From positions 1 to 64,000 of the forward strand of contig VMDC01000029.1 of NCBI GenBank assembly GCA_008081045.1: a stretch of DNA of 64,000 nt, read 5' to 3'. Position 1 is the stretch's first letter. Each line of letters starts with the position of its first letter. Origin of the DNA: Gammaproteobacteria bacterium (lineage in GTDB: Bacteria; Pseudomonadota; Gammaproteobacteria; Pseudomonadales; Pseudohongiellaceae). The notes beneath the pieces are model-generated. The model did no database searches and was not told where the DNA came from. It saw only the letters and a list, made by a program, of their open reading frames with translations. The position numbers and the translations under genes are program-made. Positions 8,932 to 18,143 of this stretch are shown here, piece after piece.

Positions 8932-9717
8932 TCAGTTGCTGGTTTCGCTGGCGCTGGTAAATTTATTTTTCGGAATTTTGAAAGTGGGCTGCATCGTCGC
9001 AATGCTGGGGTCCGGCTCGAGGCGTTGGCCGGTCAGTCCCTTGTCTTCATATTTCATCTTGTTCAGAACGTAGCGCATGGATTCAAGGCAGGCCTTGTCG
9101 CGGTCATTGCCGTCAATCACCAGCCAGGGACTGTCGGTGGTCGATGTCCTTTCAAACATCGCTTCCTTGTGCTTGGTGTACTCATCCCATTTTGCCTGAG
9201 CCAAGGCGTCCACCGTGCTCAGTTTCCACTGCTTGAGGGGATTGGTCTGACGCTCGATCATGCGCTTGGCCTGTTCTTTCTCATCAATCGAGAACCAGAA
9301 CTTGATCATGTGCAGGCCATCTTCCTTCAGCATCCGTTCCAGCAGTACGACTTGCTGAAGGAAAAATTTGTATTCTTTCTGAGTGCAAAAACCCATCACC
9401 GGTTCAACAACCGCCCGGTTGTACCAGCTGCGATCGAAAAAAACGATCTGTCCCGGATTCGGCAGTTCTTTGATGTAACGCTGAAAATACCACTGGCCTG
9501 CTTCCTGTTCGGTGGGTTTGGCCAGTGCCACGATCCGGTAGTGGCGGGGGTTGAGGAAGCGCACGAAGCGCATGATTGTGCTTCCCTTGCCGGCGGCGTC
9601 TCGCCCCTCGAAAATTATCAACAGACGTTTGCCCGTCTTGCGGATCGAGTCCTGCAGACGGACCATCTCCACCTGCAGGTCGAGAAACTCCTGATCATTT
9701 TCAAGCGCGAAAAGCAT
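8932..9717 (-). CDS. ppk2: Polyphosphate kinase 2 (class I, single domain)
   Basis: A 261-residue PPK2-family kinase, which transfers phosphate between polyphosphate and nucleoside diphosphates or monophosphates. Walker A is GRDAAGKGS, followed by FVRFLNPRHYRIVALAKPTE, and the Walker B/lid region reads IVFFDRSWYNRAVVEPVMGF. The basic lid KQWKLSTVDALAQAKWDEYT and the terminal WLVIDGNDRDKACL are typical. Length and composition fit the single-domain class I enzymes. An in-frame stop upstream of ATG 9717 excludes a longer N-terminus. It stands alone, convergent with the hydrolase at 7699. Confidence 0.93.
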   Translation of the reverse strand: MLFALENDQEFLDLQVEMVRLQDSIRKTGKRLLIIFEGRDAAGKGSTIMRFVRFLNPRHYRIVALAKPTEQEAGQWYFQRYIKELPNPGQIVFFDRSWYNRAVVEPVMGFCTQKEYKFFLQQVVLLERMLKEDGLHMIKFWFSIDEKEQAKRMIERQTNPLKQWKLSTVDALAQAKWDEYTKHKEAMFERTSTTDSPWLVIDGNDRDKACLESMRYVLNKMKYEDKGLTGQRLEPDPSIATMQPTFKIPKNKFTSASETSN

Positions 9718-10075
9718 GGCGTCGATCGGTTTGGGCTAAAACTGCAGTTTACCAAAATTCCTGCCACGAAATATGACAGTTTTGCGTCGAAGTTTGTGTA
9801 TATTAATGAGATCAGGCTACGCAGAGGCGTTCTCAGGGGCGTGTCGCCTGCTGATCAGTCTGAAAGACAGCCTTGCCAACCTGCGTTAAGCTTGCAGGCA
9901 AGCGTGAAGCAGACAGCCGGTCACAACGCTGACTGGAGCGCAGACGAGGGAATCGGTCAGTCAACCGGCCAGCGCTGGACAGGAGGCTAGCCGGGAAGAA
10001 GATAGCAAGCCCGGTCGCAATTCAGTTGAAACACTGACCCGCAAGGGCTGCTCCGGGCAGTGCGCGGAGTCAATA
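9718..10075. other. Noncoding gap between divergent genes
   Basis: This 358-base stretch separates ppk2 (leftward) from the hydrolase at 10076 (rightward) and should hold both promoters. I could not place a convincing -35/-10 pair. A CTTGCC/GGCAAG inverted repeat (9872-9877 and 9897-9902) is weak. No coding frame here looks real. Confidence 0.4.
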
Positions 10076-11125
10076 ATGAACAAGAGGCAAATAATGAGAA
10101 CAATGAACATCTGGTCTTTGAGAGGGTTTCTGTCTTTAACCCTGGGTTTGGGTATGACCCAGCTTATGGCTGCTGAGGACTGGCCGGCGGAACCGCCTGC
10201 TGAGGCGCCGACGCACTGGGGTCCCGTGTCATTAAATCTCGAAGAAATCGAGTATCCCTGGCCAGTTCAATACCTGGAGCTGCGCCGCTACGGTCAGAAA
10301 ATGCTCATGGCTTATATGGATATCCCACCAACCGGCCCCGCTAACGGCCAGGTGGTGTTTTGGCAGCACGGGCATAACTTCTACTCGGAACCTTATCAGG
10401 ACAGCTTCCGCAGGCTGGCCGCTGCGGGGTTTCGAATCATCGCGGTTGACCGTATCGGCTACGGTAAATCCTCTAAGCCGCTTATTTCCTATAACTTCAA
10501 TTTTGTCGCGGCCAACATGAAGGCCCTGATGGATGAGTTAGGTATCGAGAAAGTAGCGGCTGTTGGTCATTCGATGGGCGGTATGGTCGTCAGCCGTTTT
10601 ACCATGCTCTATCCGGAAAATGTGACGCATGTGGCCATGGTCAACCAAATTGGCCTGACTGACTCAAGGCAGAGCCGTCCGTGGCGTGACCCCCTGGCCA
10701 GTGATCCTGCGCCTCCTTCTTATCAGTCAGTGCTCCGTGGGCACCGGCGCTACTACCCCCGGGACTGGCCGCCCGCGCATCTTGAATATGTTCGCCGCCA
10801 GTACGGACAGACACTGAGTGGTGACTATCCACGCTATGCGCGTGTCAGGGCAATGGTCAGTGACATGCTGTACACCGATCCGGTGGTGTACGACTGGCAG
10901 CACATTGAAACCAAAGCGCTGGTCATTGGAGGTGAGGAAGATGACCTGGCCGATGACTTCGTGGCCCGGGTCAACCATGTGCACAATGAATTGCCCAATT
11001 CAGCTCTGCACCTCTATCCGGAAATTGGCCATAATCCTCAGGTGGAAATACCTGATCAGTTCCATGCAGATCTGATTCGCTTTCTTGAGTCCGATCCGGA
11101 TGAGCCGGCCAGCGACTGGCGCTAG
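10076..11125 (+). CDS. Exported alpha/beta hydrolase (serine type)
   Basis: A 349-residue protein with a signal peptide ending near LMAAED. Core motifs: VVFWQHGHNFYSEPYQ (oxyanion region), VDRIGYGKSSKP, the nucleophile elbow GHSMGG with Ser166, and a C-terminal EIGHNPQ His. EDDLADDF is a plausible acid segment. The sequence resembles pimeloyl-ester-type hydrolases with a lid around 200-270. Two in-frame ATG codons compete: 10076, and 10094 with AGAGG upstream. The second would still leave the signal peptide intact. Substrate unknown. Divergent from ppk2, followed by the SOUL-family gene after about 160 bases. Confidence 0.8.
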   Translation: MNKRQIMRTMNIWSLRGFLSLTLGLGMTQLMAAEDWPAEPPAEAPTHWGPVSLNLEEIEYPWPVQYLELRRYGQKMLMAYMDIPPTGPANGQVVFWQHGHNFYSEPYQDSFRRLAAAGFRIIAVDRIGYGKSSKPLISYNFNFVAANMKALMDELGIEKVAAVGHSMGGMVVSRFTMLYPENVTHVAMVNQIGLTDSRQSRPWRDPLASDPAPPSYQSVLRGHRRYYPRDWPPAHLEYVRRQYGQTLSGDYPRYARVRAMVSDMLYTDPVVYDWQHIETKALVIGGEEDDLADDFVARVNHVHNELPNSALHLYPEIGHNPQVEIPDQFHADLIRFLESDPDEPASDWR

Positions 11126-11283
11126 TCGCTTTCCGCCGTTTGCCTGTGCTCGGGGGCTCAGATGCCCCCGGGCCATCCTACCTTCATCCTAGCAGGCCGG
11201 GCGCTCTGCAGGATGTATCGCCATGACACCGATCTAAAGCCTGACCGGACTCGTAGAAAACAGAAACTCACGAGCTGTTTTCT

Positions 11284-11922
11284 ATGTTTTCCAAGCAACT
11301 GCGCGCGTCAGGGCTGTTCCTGCTGGTGATGCTGGCAAGCCCTCAAATCATGGCTATTGAAGAACCCGAGTACACGGTTGTCGCGGAAGTCGACGGTATT
11401 GAATACCGCCAGTACGCGGATTACATCGTGGCGGAGACCGTCGTCAGCAACGCCAGCAGCCGCAATCAGGCGGCCAATCGCGGCTTTCGGCGTCTGTTTG
11501 GCTACATCACCGGCGACAATCACTCATCCAGCAAGGTGGAAATGACCGCTCCGGTCCAGCAGCAGCGCAGTGAGAAAATTGCGATGACGGCGCCGGTTCA
11601 GCAATCTGAAGGTGCCGAAGGCTGGAAAATAGCCTTCGTGGTACCCAGCGAATACAGCTGGGAATCGGTGCCGCAGCCCACCAATCCGGACGTTTACCTG
11701 CGTGCAGTCGCCGGTGAGCTGATTGCCGTCAAGCGATACTCCGGACGCTGGACAGACAAAAACCTGGCTCGCCGCACAGAAGAACTGCTTGCCGCTCTGG
11801 AGGCCAGCAATATCGAGCCGCTTGGCAATGTGGTCAGTGCCGCCTACAACGCCCCCTTTACCCTGCCATTCATGCGCAGGAATGAGGTGATGGTTCCGGT
11901 CAATCGCGTGCCGGAAAGCTGA
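11284..11922 (+). CDS. Exported SOUL-family heme-binding protein
   Basis: A 212-residue protein with a signal peptide ([15 protein letters not shown]). The SOUL/HBP signature is strong: [19 protein letters not shown], the [15 protein letters not shown] segment, two copies of the MTAPVQQ motif (KVEMTAPVQ and KIAMTAPVQ), [15 protein letters not shown] and [19 protein letters not shown]. Family members bind heme or porphyrins weakly. A secreted bacterial version has no proven role. ATG 11284 has no strong ribosome site, but no better start lies nearby. katG follows about 200 bases downstream on the same strand. Confidence 0.88.
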   Translation: MFSKQLRASGLFLLVMLASPQIMAIEEPEYTVVAEVDGIEYRQYADYIVAETVVSNASSRNQAANRGFRRLFGYITGDNHSSSKVEMTAPVQQQRSEKIAMTAPVQQSEGAEGWKIAFVVPSEYSWESVPQPTNPDVYLRAVAGELIAVKRYSGRWTDKNLARRTEELLAALEASNIEPLGNVVSAAYNAPFTLPFMRRNEVMVPVNRVPES

Positions 11923-12010
11923 CAGTCTGATCCTCCGACCAGCCGGCGCGCGTTCTGCGTAGACAGGGCGCGCGCCATTTTCAGGCATCTGACGTGAAAG
12001 CAGGAATCAC

Positions 12011-12050
12011 ATCGGAATTTTCGATTAAGCTGATCGAAATAAATCGTTAT
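12011..12050 (+). promoter_or_regulatory. Possible OxyR-like operator upstream of katG
   Basis: ATCGGAATTTTCGAT (12011-12025) is a 15-base palindrome with ATNG/CNAT-type ends. After a 7-base spacer a second related element begins at 12033 (ATCGAAATAAATCGT). Two 15-mers separated by seven bases is the geometry of an OxyR tetramer site, but the match to the ATAG-N7-CTAT consensus is imperfect, especially in the second half. This is a suggestion from pattern and from the katG context. Confidence 0.3.
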
Positions 12051-12130
12051 GCCGATCACAAAACAAAGCGTATCTTCCACCCTGATAAGAAGTAACCAGC
12101 GCATTTCGCGCTTTATTGGAGAAACACCCT

Positions 12131-14380
12131 ATGATGTTTAGAAAGACCTTTTCAGCGCTGACCCTTGCAGCCCTGAGCGTATCTCCGCTCAGTCAGGCGA
12201 TCGCCCAGAGCAGCGCGCCTGATAATGACTATTGGTGGCCGAACCGTCTGGATCTGACTCCGTTGCGCGTCGAGTCGGTCGGCATGGATCCCCGTGGCGA
12301 AGACTTTGACTATGCAGAGGCTTTTAACTCGCTGGATATGGATGCCCTTGTGGCAGATCTGAAGGCGCTGATGACTGACTCTCAGGATTGGTGGCCGGCG
12401 GATTTCGGGCACTATGGTCCATTCTTTATTCGTATGGCATGGCACAGTGCCGGCACCTATCGCGTGACGGACGGCCGGGGTGGCTCTGACGGCGGCATGC
12501 AGCGCTTTGCCCCGTTAAACAGCTGGCCGGATAACGCCAATCTCGACAAGGCCCGACGTCTGCTGTGGCCGGTCAAGGAAAAATATGGCCGCGCGATTTC
12601 CTGGGCAGACCTGATGATTCTGGCAGGCACCGTCGCGATGGACGACATGGGCTTTGAAACGCTGGGATTCGCCGGCGGCCGCGTCGATGAATTCCAGCCT
12701 GAAGATGTGAACTGGGGTCCGGAAGGTGAGTGGCTCGGGGCCGATCGTCGCGATGCCATGGGCGCGCTACGACAGCCATTTGGTGCAGTACAGATGGGTC
12801 TGATTTACGTAAACCCTCAGGGTCCTGATGGCAACCCGGATCCGATGGCTTCAGCCCAGCGCATTCGGGAATCGTTTGGTCTGATGGCCATGAACGATGA
12901 GGAAACCGCTGCGTTGATTGCGGGCGGGCACACATTCGGTAAAGCGCACGGTGCCGCCAATCCCGGACAGTATGTGGGTGCAGATCCGGAAGCGGGTAAC
13001 CTGGAGCAGCAGGGATTCGGTTGGCAGAACAACTACGGTTCAGGTAACGCCGGTGACACCATCACCAGCGGCTTTGAAGGCGCCTGGACTGCGACACCGA
13101 CTGACTGGTCAAACGGTTATCTGGTAAACCTTTACAACTACGATTGGGAGCAGACCCAGAGCCCTGCCGGTAACACTCAGTGGATTCCGACAGATGGCGC
13201 GGCAGCGAACCTGGTGCCGGATGCGTTTGATGCCAATACGCGTCACGCCCCGATCATGTTCACCACCGATCTGGCCCTGAAGATGGACCCGGCTTATGCA
13301 GAAATCACCGAGCGCTGGTTGCAAAACCCCTCTGAGTTCGAAGATGCGTTTGCCCGTGCCTGGTTCAAGCTGACGCACAGGGACCTGGGTCCAACCACCC
13401 GCTATCTCGGGGACATGGCGCCAGATCAGACTTTTACCTGGCAGGATCCTGTCCCGGCAGTGGACCATGATCTGGTCAGCGATCGCGATGTGGCTGAACT
13501 GAAGCAGGAGATCCTGGATTCCGGCCTGAGTACCGGCGAGCTGGTACGAACAGCATGGTCATCGGCTTCCAGCTTCCGGGGAACTGATATGCGCGGCGGC
13601 GCTAATGGCGCGCGCGTTCGCCTTGCCCCCCAGAACAGCTGGGCGGCGAACAGCCCCGATGAGCTGGACAACGTTCTGACTACTCTGGAAGGCATCCAGT
13701 CCAACTTCAACAGTGCCAACCGTCGTAAGCAGGTCTCACTGGCAGATCTGATCGTTCTGGGCGGTGCAGCCGCTATTGAGCAGGCTGCAGAGCGGGCAGG
13801 CGTTGATGTAGAAGTGCCTTTCATTCCCGGTCGAACGGATGCATCGCAGGAGCAGACTGATGTGAGTTCGTTTGCTTATCTGGAGCCGACGGCGGATGGA
13901 TTTCGAAACTTCTTTGCTCGTGGCAATGAGCGCAATCCAGCTGAAATGCTGATTGAGAAGGCGGCACTGTTGGACCTGAACGTGCCTGAAATGACGGTCC
14001 TGGTCGGAGGCTTGCGCGTGCTGGATGCCAACACAGATGGCGCACAGCACGGTGTGTTCACCGACAACCCAGGTACCTTGAGCAACGACTTCTTCTCCAA
14101 TCTGGTTGACATGTCAACGGTCTGGGTGCGATCGCCTTCTGATGAGGGCATCTACGTGGGCCGGGATCGCGATACCGATGAAGTGAAGTGGTCAGCCACG
14201 CCGGTCGATCTGATCTTTGGATCAAACTCTGAGCTGCGTGCAGTCTCTGAGTTCTATGCTCAGAATGACGCACGGGAGCAGTTTGTGCATGACTTCGTGG
14301 ACGCATGGACCAAGGTGATGACAGCAGATCGCTTTGATCTGACCGCAGAGCAGCGCAGTGACCTGGTTGCCAGCAACTGA
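12131..14380 (+). CDS. katG: Catalase-peroxidase with signal peptide (periplasmic type)
   Basis: About 749 residues, full bifunctional catalase-peroxidase length with both the active N-terminal and the inactive C-terminal peroxidase-like domains. Distal heme side: [11 protein letters not shown] (Arg101, Trp104, His105). The covalent Met-Tyr-Trp adduct residues appear as Trp104, Tyr226 ([10 protein letters not shown]) and Met252 (SFGLMAMND). The proximal ligand is His267 in [11 protein letters not shown]. The N-terminus [26 protein letters not shown] is a signal peptide, so the enzyme is probably periplasmic, like KatP-type proteins. ATG 12131 (or 12134) follows TTGGAG. The frame also opens at TTG 12116, which overlaps the ribosome site. 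It likely removes external hydrogen peroxide. Confidence 0.95.
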   Translation: MMFRKTFSALTLAALSVSPLSQAIAQSSAPDNDYWWPNRLDLTPLRVESVGMDPRGEDFDYAEAFNSLDMDALVADLKALMTDSQDWWPADFGHYGPFFIRMAWHSAGTYRVTDGRGGSDGGMQRFAPLNSWPDNANLDKARRLLWPVKEKYGRAISWADLMILAGTVAMDDMGFETLGFAGGRVDEFQPEDVNWGPEGEWLGADRRDAMGALRQPFGAVQMGLIYVNPQGPDGNPDPMASAQRIRESFGLMAMNDEETAALIAGGHTFGKAHGAANPGQYVGADPEAGNLEQQGFGWQNNYGSGNAGDTITSGFEGAWTATPTDWSNGYLVNLYNYDWEQTQSPAGNTQWIPTDGAAANLVPDAFDANTRHAPIMFTTDLALKMDPAYAEITERWLQNPSEFEDAFARAWFKLTHRDLGPTTRYLGDMAPDQTFTWQDPVPAVDHDLVSDRDVAELKQEILDSGLSTGELVRTAWSSASSFRGTDMRGGANGARVRLAPQNSWAANSPDELDNVLTTLEGIQSNFNSANRRKQVSLADLIVLGGAAAIEQAAERAGVDVEVPFIPGRTDASQEQTDVSSFAYLEPTADGFRNFFARGNERNPAEMLIEKAALLDLNVPEMTVLVGGLRVLDANTDGAQHGVFTDNPGTLSNDFFSNLVDMSTVWVRSPSDEGIYVGRDRDTDEVKWSATPVDLIFGSNSELRAVSEFYAQNDAREQFVHDFVDAWTKVMTADRFDLTAEQRSDLVASN

Positions 14381-14430
14381 TCTGGTCGCAAAATCAAACA
14401 GGCCGGGCATACCAGCGTCTGTTGAAATCA

Positions 14431-14462
14431 AAAAAAGCGGCACCTTAGGGTGCCGTTTTTGT
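14431..14462 (+). terminator. Bidirectional terminator after katG
   Basis: CGGCACC (14438-14444) pairs with GGTGCCG (14449-14455), flanked by A and T runs on the two sides, so it can act for katG and for the convergent NTF2-like gene. Confidence 0.85.
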
Positions 14463-14467
14463 TTGCA

Positions 14468-14815
14468 CTATCGACTGCGCACCTCGATGTGGCGGATTGT
14501 CCCCGACGCGGCAACAATCCTTTCGACCCCGAGGCGTTCCGTCTGATTGCCCTCACGGTCTGTCGAGGCCACTGCGAAATCCACTTCAGTGATGTGCTTT
14601 GACAGTTCCCTGAGTTCAAGAATCGTCCAGTGAATAGAGGGGTAGTCTGCGAAGAATGCGGTCATCATTTTGCGGATGTCTTCCAATCCGTAAAATAAAC
14701 CGGTGTTGTCTGAGCTGTAGGTTGCTTCCGGATCGAGCAGGGAAAAGATCGATGTCAGGTCCCGGGCATTTGACAGGGCAAAATATTTCTCAGTGAGTGC
14801 TCGTGCGTTTTTCAT
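14468..14815 (-). CDS. NTF2-like / SnoaL-like small protein
   Basis: A 115-residue cytosolic protein (no signal peptide). The pattern ALTEKYFALSNARDLTSIFSLLDPEATYSS, LFYGLEDIRKMMTAFFADYP and VDFAVASTDREGNQTERLGVERI is typical of the cone-shaped NTF2/SnoaL fold: helix, DPEATY strand, G-x-x-x-I helix and long antiparallel strands. The fold hosts ketosteroid-isomerase-like enzymes and binding proteins alike, so no function can be given. It is convergent with katG and upstream of nothing obvious. Confidence 0.7.
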   Translation of the reverse strand: MKNARALTEKYFALSNARDLTSIFSLLDPEATYSSDNTGLFYGLEDIRKMMTAFFADYPSIHWTILELRELSKHITEVDFAVASTDREGNQTERLGVERIVAASGTIRHIEVRSR

Positions 14816-14885
14816 GGGCTTACCGGGTCGAGCTTAAGTTGTCCGCGTTGGTGATTGTCAGTGCAATCCAAGTGGACAAACGGCG

Positions 14886-15674
14886 TCAAACCCATGTCCG
14901 TCTGATCAGCCTGTCGGGGATTTTATCTGCCAGGCGTTCGTGAAGCCTGGGTAGCTTCGACCAGTGCAGCCCTCCATTGTGATGATGGGCCGTGTGATAC
15001 CCCAGGTTTCCGGTAAAGAGGTTGTACCACTTGTTGAGGTTATTGAACGAGGCTTCATAAGGATTGTCCGTACTTAACCCGCTGTGATGTTCGAATGTCG
15101 CCCAGGCGGTCATAAAAAGACCCATCGGCATCGGTAAGACAAACAGGAATAAAGCGGGGATCGGTTTATACCAGATCAGGAAAGCCAGCATCAGAAAGGT
15201 GATTGCGCTGAACAGCACAAATGTGTGCCGCTCGGCGGGAAAGTCTTTCCCTACCTGATAACCCCGCCAGTAGGAAGTCGCTGCGACATTCAGGCTGTAC
15301 TCCAGTTCTCCCATGGTGCTGCCGTCCTTGCGCTGCCACCGGCTCTGGTCCTTGCTCTGGTCCAGGTAGTGTTGATGGTGTCCGTAGTTGTGATGCAGCA
15401 CCCACAGATTGGTAGTCACTCCGGTATGCAAGGCATAAAAGAATTCCAGCAGCCGGTTCAGGCTACTTTGCAGAAACGTCGGGGCATGCTGATGGTGGTG
15501 ATTCCAGGCGCAGATTTGCGATTTCGGGATAATCATCGCAAAGAAATAACAGCCCAGCACATAGGGGTTGGACACGGTGAAGTACAGGATGAAGTCCAGC
15601 GCACTGAGTGCGAGAATACACGCCACCGGGAGCCGGTCCTCAGCGTGCTTGAAGACTTTGAGTCGAAAAGCCAT
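14886..15674 (-). CDS. Membrane fatty acid desaturase-like protein
   Basis: About 262 residues. Three histidine boxes bind the di-iron centre: NHHHQH (residues 58-63), HHNYGHH (94-100) and HTAHHH near the C-terminus, with an additional FEHHSG. Hydrophobic segments (ACILALSALDFILYF, PYVLGCYFFAMII, FVLFSAITFLMLAFLIWY, ALFLFVLPMPMGLFMTAW) fit a membrane desaturase or hydroxylase. The frame opens at GTG 15704, but ATG 15674, preceded by ACAGGGA, is the better start. It might act on fatty acids or carotenoid-like lipids. The substrate is not evident. Confidence 0.8.
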   Translation of the reverse strand: MAFRLKVFKHAEDRLPVACILALSALDFILYFTVSNPYVLGCYFFAMIIPKSQICAWNHHHQHAPTFLQSSLNRLLEFFYALHTGVTTNLWVLHHNYGHHQHYLDQSKDQSRWQRKDGSTMGELEYSLNVAATSYWRGYQVGKDFPAERHTFVLFSAITFLMLAFLIWYKPIPALFLFVLPMPMGLFMTAWATFEHHSGLSTDNPYEASFNNLNKWYNLFTGNLGYHTAHHHNGGLHWSKLPRLHERLADKIPDRLIRRTWV

Positions 15675-15770
15675 TTTCCCTGTCCCACTAAAATCCGTTT
15701 GCACTCAATTCTGGCACAGGGGTCCGGAATCTGCCAGTACGGGCAAGCCGCCGCCAGGGATGGGAGCGCT

Positions 15771-16217
15771 TCAGAAACTCGGCGTGAATACGTAGGGCTC
15801 GAAGATGAGTTCTGCCATTCTGTTCTCCGTGCTCAGTGTCAGAAGCTCAGTACCCAGCTCGACTTGCCGTGTGTTCTGCAGATGCATGATGTAGAAATTG
15901 AACAGCGACGGGGCAACGCAGAGTTTTCGGGTGGTCACCAGTGCGGTTAACCGCAGGGAATTTCCTTCATGCTCCCAGGTGGCCCCTGCTTCGTTACAGT
16001 CGGCGGTAATCTGGGCCCGACTGTTTAGGCGAAAGCGCAGCAAATAGTTTTCGGGATTTCCGGGCCTTTGAACGGCGCCGGAACTGCTTTTGATTTCGAC
16101 CAGTTGCCAGGAGGTGTTCTCAAGCGGTGAAGAGTCCTCGCCCTGAGCGTTTAGGTAAGCGCTTGCCAGCAAACCAATCGTGGCAGCAAGCCAGAAATAG
16201 TGGCGTTTATGTGTCAT
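15771..16217 (-). CDS. Exported META-domain (HslJ-like) protein
   Basis: A 148-residue protein with an N-terminal signal or anchor (FWLAATIGLLASAYLNAQ). LENTSWQLVEIKSSSG starts the META fold and LNSRAQITADCNEAGATWEHEGNSLRL gives its core, matching the D-C-N-x-x-x-x-x-W pattern of HslJ-like proteins. Family members are small outer-membrane or periplasmic proteins of unclear role, some linked to motility or novobiocin tolerance. It sits between the desaturase and the ADP-ribosylglycohydrolase-like gene, all leftward. Confidence 0.75.
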   Translation of the reverse strand: MTHKRHYFWLAATIGLLASAYLNAQGEDSSPLENTSWQLVEIKSSSGAVQRPGNPENYLLRFRLNSRAQITADCNEAGATWEHEGNSLRLTALVTTRKLCVAPSLFNFYIMHLQNTRQVELGTELLTLSTENRMAELIFEPYVFTPSF

Positions 16218-16338
16218 TGCAGGCTGCTCTAGTTTATGAAATGTTCAGAAGGTCAGCGTCGTCCGGGAAACGAAAGTGTAGCCCACCCGAAACATGATTG
16301 GGAGCCGGGCGCGGCCCCTCAGACGGAATGAGGCACAG

Positions 16339-17451
16339 TCAGGCTGCGGTCACTGCCAACAGCAAATCGTCAATTTCCTTTTCGATCTCTGCGCTGTGTC
16401 GAAGTTGCGTGAATAGAGCATCTATCGTCGCGCCGTTGCTCAGGCCCAGTAGTGTGCCGAGAACGGTGCCCCGATGCACATTGTCGCCCCCCAGATTGGT
16501 GTTGGCGAGCAGCCCGGATTCTGGTGCGTTGCAATATTTGTAGGCCAGATACAGTGTACATGGCCAGGAATCTGTGATGTAGCAGGCGGAAGAGAACATG
16601 CCACCCACCACCTCGTTGTCGCCGTGAATTCTGGGAAAGATCTCCGACATTTGCAGGCTGATACTGCGTTTACTCCAGGCGCTGATCAGCGCCTTCGCGT
16701 CTGATTCCGGGTCCCGAAAAAGCAGGTCGTTCAGCAGTCCGACGTAGTCGCGGCACACTTTTGCCAGATACGCATCAGGATGCGTGAGCGCCAGATGATC
16801 CAGGCAATGCTGGGTGACCTGTTCCAGTGGCGTGCCCGCCAGGCGTTCAGCAAAAACGATGGGCGCTATTGTCACCAGCCCGCCGATGGATGCGGTGTCA
16901 TGGGTCACCGCACCGCATTTATGAGCCGGACGGCCTTGGTCCAGGTTGGCAAAAAAACCGCGATGATAAGACTCAGCATAGGTGTCTGGATGCTGAGGAG
17001 GCTCGGCCGTCATAAGTTCGATGTAGGCGTCGAGGAAGTTATCGCGATGATAGTGACCGCAGTCTCCCGCCAGCACGCGAAGCAGGGCACGACAGCAATA
17101 GGCATTCAGCGTATTTTCCCCTGCCGGCATGCCGTGGTGATAATGCTGATTCGCTTTTCCCCAGAATTTTTTGCGGCCCTTGAGTATGACATCTCCGACG
17201 ATCTCCCGCTGTGTGTCGGCTCCTCCACGAGCGCTTCTGCCCCCTTTACGGGTGGAGTGCAGCGACATAATGGACGAAGGGTGATGATCGGGCGCGGCTT
17301 CGAATTGGGTAATGCCGCCCGGAAACTGGCGGAAAATATCCATCGGGTTGTAGTACCAGTGGACCGGCATCGCCAGGGCATCGCCGACGAATGCCGATTT
17401 CAGGGCAGCCGCTGCGCGCAGTTTGGTGGGTAGATCTGGCATTTGGTCCAT
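16339..17451 (-). CDS. ADP-ribosylglycohydrolase-family protein with altered metal motifs
   Basis: A 370-residue cytosolic protein. AFVGDALAMPVHWYYN near the N-terminus, the CGAVTHDTASIGGLVTIAPIV segment and NTNLGGDNVHRGTVLGTLLGL near the C-terminus follow the all-helical ADP-ribosylglycohydrolase pattern. In standard members the N-terminal motif is followed by a D-D-T Mg site and the C-terminal motif reads G-D-T-D-x-x-A. Here these are GADTQRE and GGDNVHR, so the di-magnesium site looks changed. Hydrolysis of ADP-ribose is therefore uncertain. The start is ATG 17451 (or the ATG three codons later). Confidence 0.75.
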   Translation of the reverse strand: MDQMPDLPTKLRAAAALKSAFVGDALAMPVHWYYNPMDIFRQFPGGITQFEAAPDHHPSSIMSLHSTRKGGRSARGGADTQREIVGDVILKGRKKFWGKANQHYHHGMPAGENTLNAYCCRALLRVLAGDCGHYHRDNFLDAYIELMTAEPPQHPDTYAESYHRGFFANLDQGRPAHKCGAVTHDTASIGGLVTIAPIVFAERLAGTPLEQVTQHCLDHLALTHPDAYLAKVCRDYVGLLNDLLFRDPESDAKALISAWSKRSISLQMSEIFPRIHGDNEVVGGMFSSACYITDSWPCTLYLAYKYCNAPESGLLANTNLGGDNVHRGTVLGTLLGLSNGATIDALFTQLRHSAEIEKEIDDLLLAVTAA

Positions 17452-17640
17452 CCTGTCGGATCCGGGTAGATGTCAAAAAAACGTTCTGTCTACCTGCGCG
17501 GATCAACCGCGCTGTCGTGCGGGCAACCTGACCGCCGAAGGGCAGCGCTGTGAGTGCGCCGGGGGCTTCGCTACCGTTTGCCGGCGCCCGGATGCCGGTG
17601 ATGGATGACCCGCAGCCTCAAACACTGCGTAACAGGCTTT

Positions 17641-17931
17641 ATGCGGAAAAAATCGGAGACACCCAAGCGCTGTAGTTTATGTGATCGAAGGGTTGATTTG
17701 ACCTTTCATCACCTGATCCCGCGCAAAGTTCATCGCCGCACGTATTTTCGCAAGCACGTGGACAAGCGCACGCTGAATGCGGGCATCTGGATTTGCCGGC
17801 TGTGCCACAAGGGCATTCACAAGCGCTTTGATGAGATGGCCCTCGCCAAGCATTTCAACAGCCTCGAACTGCTGCGCAGTGATGAGTCCTTGCGGCGTCA
17901 TTTTGCCTGGGTGGCCAAACAGAAAGCGTGA
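17641..17931 (+). CDS. Small HNH-endonuclease-like protein
   Basis: About 96 residues. It carries a zinc-finger type HNH layout: CSLCDRR, LTFHHLIPRKVHRR (the His-His of the active site), and IWICRLCHKGIHKRFD with the second Cys pair and a His. Such small HNH proteins may nick DNA or RNA. Many are chromosomal genes of unknown role. The frame opens at ATG 17605, but ATG 17641 gives a start just before the conserved part. Divergent from the ADP-ribosylglycohydrolase-like gene. Confidence 0.72.
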   Translation: MRKKSETPKRCSLCDRRVDLTFHHLIPRKVHRRTYFRKHVDKRTLNAGIWICRLCHKGIHKRFDEMALAKHFNSLELLRSDESLRRHFAWVAKQKA

Positions 17932-18034
17932 GCTTGAACGCAGGTGACACTGACCGGCGCATTCGGTGTGGCCTCTTGGGCCGGGTGACGATTTGGCAGC
18001 ATTGCCGGCTTATATCCGGATAAATGAAATCGCA

Positions 18035-18053
18035 AATCGCAATGATTCGCATT
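18035..18053 (+). promoter_or_regulatory. Candidate Fur box upstream of bacterioferritin genes
   Basis: AATCGCAATGATTCGCATT has the spaced arrangement AAT-3-AAT-G-ATT-3-ATT of overlapping Fur hexamers, matching 13 of 19 positions of AATGATAATGATTATCATT. It lies about 90 bases upstream of the first bfr start in an AT-rich leader. The mismatches are concentrated at the same three-base positions on both sides, so the match is suggestive only. Confidence 0.35.
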
Positions 18054-18143
18054 CATAAATCATTGAAAACATTAGAAAAATAGCGTTTTTCTGTAATTCG
18101 GAGTACACTTCGATTCATTGTTATCTGTCTTGAGGAATCAGGC

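Noticed and set aside
9872-9902. Inverted repeat CTTGCC/GGCAAG as terminator or operator
   Set aside because: A 19-base loop, no T run and no nearby gene end make a function unlikely.
9025-9990. A 321-codon open frame on the plus strand across ppk2
   Set aside because: It lies antisense to an unmistakable polyphosphate kinase with intact Walker motifs. Its own translation shows no known motif.
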